A stretch of 64,000 nt of DNA from assembly GCF_003112515.1 (NCBI RefSeq), contig NZ_BEVZ01000002.1:372001-436000 (forward strand), given 5' to 3'. The DNA comes from Streptomyces fragilis. Lineage in GTDB: Bacteria; Actinomycetota; Actinomycetes; Streptomycetales; Streptomycetaceae. Position numbers and translations under genes: made by a program. Positions 58,777 to 64,000 of this stretch are shown piece after piece. The notes below the pieces were generated by a model. It did no database searches. It worked only from the letters and a program-made list of their open reading frames with translations, and was not told where the DNA came from. Position 1 is the first letter of the stretch. Each line of letters begins with the position of its first letter.

Positions 58777-60447
58777 ATGCTCCCGGACGGAACCGTCGAG
58801 GAAATCTCCTCCACACGTTCTGCAGCACCATCGAACAGCGTCGGAAATGAACGTTCCGCCCCTCTGCGCAGTTACCCGCTCTACATCGCCGGAAAGGACA
58901 CCGAGGGCGACGGCTGGGTGTACACCGTCAGCGGCAGGTCCCTGCTGGAGGACGTCTTCACCAGCGTGACCCTCAAGCGCACCCTCGAGAAGGACCCCGA
59001 CTCGGACGCGGCGCACCACCCGTACGTGGTCGGCCGCTGCGCGGTGGCGGGTGACGCGGCCCTGGAGCTGGCGAGCGAGGCGGCGGCCGCGGCGGCTCCC
59101 TCCTGGGCGGAGGTCCCGCTGGAGCGCCGCATGCTCCTGGGTACCCGGTTCCGTGAGGAACTGGTGCGCCGGCGCGACGAGTTCCTCGACATGCTCACAG
59201 CCGAGGCGCACCCGTCGAAGCTGGCCCGCTGGGAGCACAGCTCGCTGCTGGAGATCTTCAGCGAGGAGAGCCTCGGCTGGTACCAGCAGCAGATGCACAC
59301 GGAGTTCGAGCACCAGGGCAGACGCCTGATCGTCCACCGCCGCCCCGACGGCGTCGTGGCGTTCAACCCGCCGCAGAACGCCCCGCTGCCCAGCGCGGCG
59401 CTCGGAGTGCTGTGCCTGATGGCCGGCAACGCGGTCGTCATGCGGGCCCCGCGCAGCATCGCCCTGAGCACGATGTGGCTGATGCGCGACGTCGTCGCCC
59501 CGATCCTCGACGAGCTGGGCGCCCCGCCCGGAGTGCTCAACGCCGTGTGCGGCAACCCCAAGCAGACGATGGACAGCTGGCTGGCCAGCCCGCTGATCGA
59601 CGACATCTTCTACATCGGCGGAAGTGAGGAGGGGCTGCGCTTCGAGCAGACGTGCATCGCGCGCGGCAAGAAGCCCATCCTCGAACTCGCGGGCAACGAC
59701 ACCGTGGTGGTCTGGTCCGACGCCGACCTGGCCCTGGCGGCCGAGGCCGTCACGGAGGCCTTCTACGGTTCCGGGCAGATCTGCATGGTGCCCAACTGCG
59801 TCCTGGTGCACCCGGCCGTCGCCGAGGAGTTCCTCGGCCACGTCAAGGAGCAGGTCAAGCGGATCCGTCCCGGGTACCCGGAGGACGAGGACGTCCTGCT
59901 CTCACCGGTCCGGCGCAGCGAGCGGTTCTTCCGGCTGCTCCACCAGGCCCTCGACCGGGGCGGGGAACTGGTCACCGGCGGCCGCCGGACCGAGGTCGAC
60001 GGCACCCCGTCGGACACCGGCGTGTTCCTGCAGCCCACCGTGGTCAGGGTCAACGGCCTCGCGGGGGCGCGGGAGTTCGACCTCGTCCGGGAGGAGACGT
60101 TCTTCCCGCTGATCCCGGTGGTGATCGCCGAGCCGGCCTCGGACGACGAACTGCTCGACAGCTTCATCGACTTCACCAACTCCAACCCCTACGGACTGCG
60201 CAACTCCCTGTGGGCGGGCTCGGACGACGTGGTCGACACCTTCGTGCGGAGGGTGACCAACGGCGGGCTGCTGAAGATCAACGACTCGCACCTCGGCTGT
60301 GTGCCCTACCTGCCCACGCACGGCGGCACGGGGCTGACCGGCGGTGTGTTCGGCGAGGCGAACTACCCCATCCTCAGGACCTCGCGTCTGCAGGGCGTGA
60401 GCATCGCCCACGGCGTCAGCCCGTACGAGGCGGTGTTCGGTGCGTGA
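58777..60447 (+). CDS. Aldehyde dehydrogenase superfamily protein
   Basis: 556 residues from ATG 58777, which has GAAAGG upstream; GTG 58681 also has a ribosome site but the extra 32 residues look non-coding. ALDH features: VVAFNPPQNAPLPSAALGV replaces the usual PWNFP segment, the general-base Glu lies in PILELAGNDTVVV, and the nucleophile Cys in GSGQICMVPNCVLVHP, so it should be active. HGGTGLTGGVFGEANYP is the C-terminal part. Reaction: NAD(P)-linked aldehyde oxidation or CoA-acylating reduction; substrate unknown. First gene of a five-gene operon. Confidence 0.82.
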   Translation: MLPDGTVEEISSTRSAAPSNSVGNERSAPLRSYPLYIAGKDTEGDGWVYTVSGRSLLEDVFTSVTLKRTLEKDPDSDAAHHPYVVGRCAVAGDAALELASEAAAAAAPSWAEVPLERRMLLGTRFREELVRRRDEFLDMLTAEAHPSKLARWEHSSLLEIFSEESLGWYQQQMHTEFEHQGRRLIVHRRPDGVVAFNPPQNAPLPSAALGVLCLMAGNAVVMRAPRSIALSTMWLMRDVVAPILDELGAPPGVLNAVCGNPKQTMDSWLASPLIDDIFYIGGSEEGLRFEQTCIARGKKPILELAGNDTVVVWSDADLALAAEAVTEAFYGSGQICMVPNCVLVHPAVAEEFLGHVKEQVKRIRPGYPEDEDVLLSPVRRSERFFRLLHQALDRGGELVTGGRRTEVDGTPSDTGVFLQPTVVRVNGLAGAREFDLVREETFFPLIPVVIAEPASDDELLDSFIDFTNSNPYGLRNSLWAGSDDVVDTFVRRVTNGGLLKINDSHLGCVPYLPTHGGTGLTGGVFGEANYPILRTSRLQGVSIAHGVSPYEAVFGA

Positions 60448-60512
60448 CCCGCGCGCCGTTCCCGCTCCCGTTCCCCTGAACCTCGTCCGTCCCCCGAACC
60501 ACGGAGGTTGAT

Positions 60513-61655
60513 GTGCGCTCCCTGAACCAGGCCCGTGCCGTGTGCGAGCAGTACCACCCCGGCCTCCTCGAGGCGCTGGAGAAGATCCCGTACGCCGAGC
60601 GGGAGGAGCCCGGCAGCGAGGTCGTCGAGCTCTTCCGCGCCCACGGCGGGGTCGGGCTGCTGATCCCGGCCGAGTACGGCGGCTGCGGCGCCACGCCGCT
60701 GGAGGCCGTCCGGGTGCAGCAGGCCCTGGGCTCGCTGTCCCCCTCGCTGGCGGCGGCGGCCTGCATGCACCACTTCACGGCCGCCATGCTGTACGCGCTG
60801 ACCGGGCAGGAGGGCAGGCTCACCGCCGCCCAGGTCGACCTGCTGCACCGGATCGTCCCGGAGCAGAAGCTGATGGCCTCCGGCTGGGCCGAGGGACGCA
60901 CCCAGCAGAACATCCTCTCGCCCACGGTGACGGCGACCCCGGTCGAGGGCGGCTACCGGCTGTCGGGGTCCAAGCGGCCGTGCAGCCTGTCGGGCTCGAT
61001 GGACCTGCTGACGGCGAGCATCGCCGTGCCCGGCGAGGACGGGGCGCCGGAACTGGCCGTGGCCGTCGTCCCGGCCGACGCGCCCGGCCTGAGCGTGCAC
61101 CCCTTCTGGGGCAGCGACCTGCTGGCCGCCGCGGAGAGCGACGAGGTGCGGCTCGAGGACGTCTTCGTCCCCGAGGACCTGGTGGTGCGCACCTCGGCCG
61201 AGGACCCCCACCGCCTGGACGACCTGCAGACGGCCGGCTTCATCTGGTTCGTCCTGCTGATCTCCGCCGGGTACACGGGCGCGGCGGCCGCCCTCGTCGA
61301 CGAGGTGGTCACCCGCGAACGCGGCACCGGCGTGGAGCGCGCCGCGCTCGCCCTGCGGCACGAGGCGGCCCTCGGCCTGCTGGAGGGCGCCGCGCGCGCC
61401 ATGAGCGACGACTCCACCGAGGGGGAGGCCGCCGTGGCGGGGGCGCTGGTGGCCCGCTACGCCGTGCAGGACGCGCTGGTCCGCAACGCCGCGCAGGCGC
61501 TGGAGCTCCTCGGCGGCATGGACTTCATCACGGGATCGCACCACGCCCGGCTGGCCGCGGCGGTCCGCCCGCTCGCCTTCCACCCGCCCGCCCGGCCCGC
61601 GGCCGCCGACCCCCTGCTGCGCTACTTCGCCGGCGACTCGCTCGACCTGGCCTGA
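60513..61655 (+). CDS. Acyl-CoA dehydrogenase-like flavoprotein
   Basis: 380 residues. VGLLIPAEYGGCGATPLEAVRVQQALG is the N-terminal helical signature, LMASGWAEGRTQQNILSPTVTATPVEGGYRLSGSKRPCS the FAD/substrate strand region, and ALELLGGMDFITGSHHARLAAAVRPLAFHPP the C-terminal part. The usual catalytic Glu region is hard to place, and the WFV...SAGYTG segment is unusual; it could oxidise a carrier-bound or small acyl group. GTG start with GGAGG six bases upstream. Confidence 0.8.
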   Translation: MRSLNQARAVCEQYHPGLLEALEKIPYAEREEPGSEVVELFRAHGGVGLLIPAEYGGCGATPLEAVRVQQALGSLSPSLAAAACMHHFTAAMLYALTGQEGRLTAAQVDLLHRIVPEQKLMASGWAEGRTQQNILSPTVTATPVEGGYRLSGSKRPCSLSGSMDLLTASIAVPGEDGAPELAVAVVPADAPGLSVHPFWGSDLLAAAESDEVRLEDVFVPEDLVVRTSAEDPHRLDDLQTAGFIWFVLLISAGYTGAAAALVDEVVTRERGTGVERAALALRHEAALGLLEGAARAMSDDSTEGEAAVAGALVARYAVQDALVRNAAQALELLGGMDFITGSHHARLAAAVRPLAFHPPARPAAADPLLRYFAGDSLDLA

Positions 61656-61713
61656 CCTGCCCGTCGATCCCCGCGCACACGACAGCGCGCACCTACTGGG
61701 AGAGTGAAATCCC

Positions 61714-62997
61714 TTGACCGTGATCCAGGAATCCCGGGTGGGTTCGGAGGAGGACATCCTCCGCCTCTACCGGGCCCACCTCAGCAAGGGCAGGGCCACC
61801 CTCGCCGAGCTCTTCGGCAGCCACATGGAGGTGGAGTCCTCCGGAGCCTGGCTGACCACGAGCGACGGCGAACGCTTCCTCAACGCCGGCGGCTACGGCG
61901 TGTTCATCATGGGCGCCCGGCATCCGCTGGTCGTCGAGGCCGTGGAGCGCCAGCTGCGCACCCACCCCACCTCCACCCGCATCCTGCTGGAGCCGACGGT
62001 GGCCCGGGCCGCCGAGGCCCTGGTGTCCGTCATGCCGCCCGGCCTGGACCGCGTGCACTTCGCGCTGTCGGGCGCCGAGGCCGTCGAGACGGGCCTCAAG
62101 CTGGCACGGGCCGGCGGCTTCAAGCGCACCGTCTCCATGAACGGCGGCTACCACGGCAAGACGCTGGGCGCGCTGTCGGCCACCGCCAAGGAGGTCTACC
62201 AGCGGCCCTTCCGGCCCCTGGTGCCCGACTTCACCCACCTGCCGTTCGGCGACGCCGACGCCCTGGAGGCCGAGCTGTCGGCACACCCGGGCGAGGTCTG
62301 CGTCATCCTCGAGCCGGTGCAGGGCGAGGGCGGCGTCGTCATCCCGCCCAAGGGCCACCTCAAGCGCGTCGAGGAACTCGTCCGCGAGTACGAGGGCTTC
62401 CTGATCCTCGACGAGGTGCAGACAGGGTTCGGGCGGCTGGGCGAATGGTGGGGAGCCGACATCGACGGCATCACCCCCGACGTCCTGCTGACCGGCAAGG
62501 CGCTCGGCGGCGGTGTGCTGCCCGTGTCCGCCGCGGTCGCCACCCGCAAGGCGTTCCGCCCCTTCGACAAGGACCCGTTCGTCCACACGGCCACCTTCTC
62601 GGGCCAGCCGCTGCTGATGGCGGCCGTCCAGGGGGCGATCCAGGCGGTCCAGCAGGAGCGCCTGGTCACCCGCGCCATGGACCTCGGCGCCCGGCTGCTT
62701 CCCCGGCTCACCGAGATCGCCCGGCGGAACATCCCCGACCTGCTGGTGGAGGTCAGGGGCCGCGGCCTGCTCATCGGGATCGAGCTCGTCGAGGCCGGCC
62801 TGGCCGGGGAGCTGCTGATCGAACTGTTCAACCACGGAGTCGTCGCCAACCACTCGATGAACGGCAGCGCGGTGGTGCGCTTCACCCCGCCCGCCACCCT
62901 CGACGACGCCGAAGTGGCCTATCTCCTCGACTCCTTCGACAGGGCGACCCTCGCCCTGGTCCAGGGCATCGCCAGGATGCCGGAAGGCGGTAACTGA
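61714..62997 (+). CDS. Class III PLP aminotransferase
   Basis: 427 residues. GGYGVFIMGARHPLVVEAVERQL begins the large domain, LSGAEAVETGLKLAR binds the phosphate, ILDEVQTGFGRLGEWWG has the Asp that contacts the pyridine nitrogen, and LTGKALGGGVLPVSA the Schiff-base Lys. Family members transaminate omega-amino acids, amines or aldehydes. With the aldehyde dehydrogenase-like gene two places upstream, an aldehyde-amine interconversion is plausible. TTG start with GGGAGAG upstream; the next gene starts 3 bp after the stop. Confidence 0.9.
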   Translation: MTVIQESRVGSEEDILRLYRAHLSKGRATLAELFGSHMEVESSGAWLTTSDGERFLNAGGYGVFIMGARHPLVVEAVERQLRTHPTSTRILLEPTVARAAEALVSVMPPGLDRVHFALSGAEAVETGLKLARAGGFKRTVSMNGGYHGKTLGALSATAKEVYQRPFRPLVPDFTHLPFGDADALEAELSAHPGEVCVILEPVQGEGGVVIPPKGHLKRVEELVREYEGFLILDEVQTGFGRLGEWWGADIDGITPDVLLTGKALGGGVLPVSAAVATRKAFRPFDKDPFVHTATFSGQPLLMAAVQGAIQAVQQERLVTRAMDLGARLLPRLTEIARRNIPDLLVEVRGRGLLIGIELVEAGLAGELLIELFNHGVVANHSMNGSAVVRFTPPATLDDAEVAYLLDSFDRATLALVQGIARMPEGGN

Positions 62998-62999
62998 AC

Positions 63000-63491
63000 G
63001 TGCGACACGTCGAACTGAAGGCAGTGGTCCCCGCGAAGCGGGGCCCGGACGTCTTCGACGAGATCATCCGCTGGGAGCGCTACCCGGAGCTGGCGCCCCA
63101 CGTGCACGCGACCGAGGTGCACGCGACGCTGCCCTCCGACGACTGCAGCTCCAGCTGGGAACTGCACTTCCGCAGCGGCCTGCTGCGCTGGACCGAACGG
63201 GACGAGTTCTCCCGCGAGGCCCTCACGGTCCGCTTCGAGCAGACCGACGGCGACTTCGACAGCTTCACCGGGACCTGGACGCTGCGCCAGGACGGCGACG
63301 ACGTCGAGGTCACCTTCGCAGCCGACTTCGACTTCGGCATCCCCTCCCTCGAGGGCATCCTCGACCCCATCGCCGAGCGCGTGCTCAAGGAGAGCGTCGC
63401 GTGGACGCTGACCGGGCTCTTCCCCGGCACCGTGCTGGTCGGCGACGTCAACCTGACCGACGCCCGCCCCGACGGGGTCGTCGCCGCGTGA
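63000..63491 (+). CDS. SRPBCC (aromatase/cyclase-like) protein
   Basis: 163 residues. RHVELKAVVPAKRGPDVFDEIIRWERYPELAPHV is the N-terminal strand-helix of polyketide aromatase/cyclase-like SRPBCC proteins; SSSWELHFRSGLLRWTERDEF and FTGTWTLRQDGDDVEVTFAADFDFG are the sheet, followed by a long C-terminal helix. Such proteins shape or carry hydrophobic intermediates. GTG start 2 bp after the aminotransferase stop, indicating coupling. Ligand unknown. Confidence 0.82.
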   Translation: MRHVELKAVVPAKRGPDVFDEIIRWERYPELAPHVHATEVHATLPSDDCSSSWELHFRSGLLRWTERDEFSREALTVRFEQTDGDFDSFTGTWTLRQDGDDVEVTFAADFDFGIPSLEGILDPIAERVLKESVAWTLTGLFPGTVLVGDVNLTDARPDGVVAA

Positions 63492-63517
63492 CTCCCTCAC
63501 CGCACTGGAGCTGAACC

Positions 63518-64000
63518 GTGGACCAGGCCAACCCGTTCGAGACCCCGCGCACCTACGCGCTGCACCGGGCCGAGTACCTCGTCGGTCTCGCCGTCACCAC
63601 CGGTCTGATCATCGCCCACTTCGGCGAGATCCGCTGGTGGGCCGCCGCCGTGCTGTTCTTCCACATCGACGTCATCGGCTACTTCCCGGGAGCCATCGCC
63701 TTCCGGCGCAGCGGCGGAAGACCGATCTCCAAGGCGTACTACGTCCTGTACAACGTCATGCACAGCCTGATCACGCAGGGCGCCGTGGCCGCGCTGTGGT
63801 GGTGGCTGATCGGGCCGGAATGGGCGCTGCTGGCGCTGCCCTTCCACCTCTTCGGCGACCGCGGCGTGTTCGGGAACTTCATGAAGTCCTTCGCCCTGCC
63901 CTTCGAACCGGTCCGCCAGTCCGGCTACCTGCGGCTCCTCGACGACCTGGGGCTGCCCCACCCCAAGCCGGTCGGCCACGCGAGTGACCCCGTCCCGGTC
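63518..64000 (+). CDS. Membrane protein of the right-edge operon (3' partial)
   Basis: 161 residues visible, frame open at the right edge. GTG 63518 has GGAG 8 bases upstream. Hydrophobic segments: YLVGLAVTTGLIIAHF, WWAAAVLFFHIDVIGYFPGA, and QGAVAALWWWLIGPEWALLALPFHLF. Polar motifs FHIDVIGYFPG and HLFGDRGVFGNF, each with His and Asp, lie near the membrane and could be catalytic or metal-binding. No family recognised. Fifth gene of the operon, 26 bp after the SRPBCC gene. Confidence 0.7.
   Translation, partial: MDQANPFETPRTYALHRAEYLVGLAVTTGLIIAHFGEIRWWAAAVLFFHIDVIGYFPGAIAFRRSGGRPISKAYYVLYNVMHSLITQGAVAALWWWLIGPEWALLALPFHLFGDRGVFGNFMKSFALPFEPVRQSGYLRLLDDLGLPHPKPVGHASDPVPV

Overview
The window is high-GC DNA with GTG/TTG starts, strong G/C third-position bias and many translationally coupled ATGA/GTGA junctions. 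Gene content (ECF41 sigma factor, HxlR and winged-helix regulators, large secreted FG-GAP proteins, tandem universal stress proteins) points to an actinomycete, most probably Streptomyces or a close relative. No rRNA, tRNA, CRISPR array or insertion sequence was recognised.

Layout. (1) 1-10.75 kb: an exopolysaccharide/cell-surface glycan locus: DegT-type aminotransferase (cut by the left edge), polysaccharide flippase, two membrane proteins and a GH26 mannanase-like enzyme on +, facing a polysaccharide deacetylase, GT2 glycosyltransferase and FemAB/BcsL-like acyltransferase on -. A 31-bp tandem repeat array lies inside the + operon. (2) 11.3-30.7 kb: housekeeping/accessory genes: imine-reductase-like dehydrogenase with divergent HxlR regulator, fructosamine kinase, an AhpD-like protein with an ECF41 sigma factor and a matching ECF41-type promoter, winged-helix regulator with MFS exporter, GNAT, an SDR/SRPBCC/phytoene-dehydrogenase-like trio, dihydroxyacetone kinase subunits DhaK-DhaL, a LacI regulator and a photolyase. 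(3) 31-46.3 kb: a dormancy/low-oxygen island resembling the DosR (Mycobacterium) and OsdR (Streptomyces) regulons: orphan NarL/DosR-type response regulator, four double-domain universal stress proteins, CBS-BON protein, PPOX-fold flavoprotein, RaiA/HPF-like protein, and a complete ethanol/formate fermentation module (AdhE, PflB, PflA). A recurrent 14-bp motif, GGGCCGAnnGTCCC, precedes several of these genes. (4) 46.3-58.6 kb: the most unusual region. Two small secreted proteins and four tandem about 855-residue secreted proteins share a four-cysteine module that I cannot assign to any family. The four large proteins have near-invariant ends, a variable DNRLRE-like segment, the cysteine module and a five-motif FG-GAP propeller. 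Each copy ends in the same terminator hairpin; copies 2-4 are preceded by decayed stubs of the small gene, and similarity between copies switches partner along the gene, indicating gene conversion. (5) 58.7 kb to the right edge: a five-gene co-directional operon (aldehyde dehydrogenase-like, acyl-CoA dehydrogenase-like, class III aminotransferase, aromatase/cyclase-like SRPBCC, membrane protein) that looks like the start of a specialised-metabolite cluster.

How they fit together: region 1 would build and export a glycan; region 3 would keep cells alive and redox-balanced without oxygen; region 4 encodes extracytoplasmic proteins of unknown partner whose variable segment suggests a recognition role.
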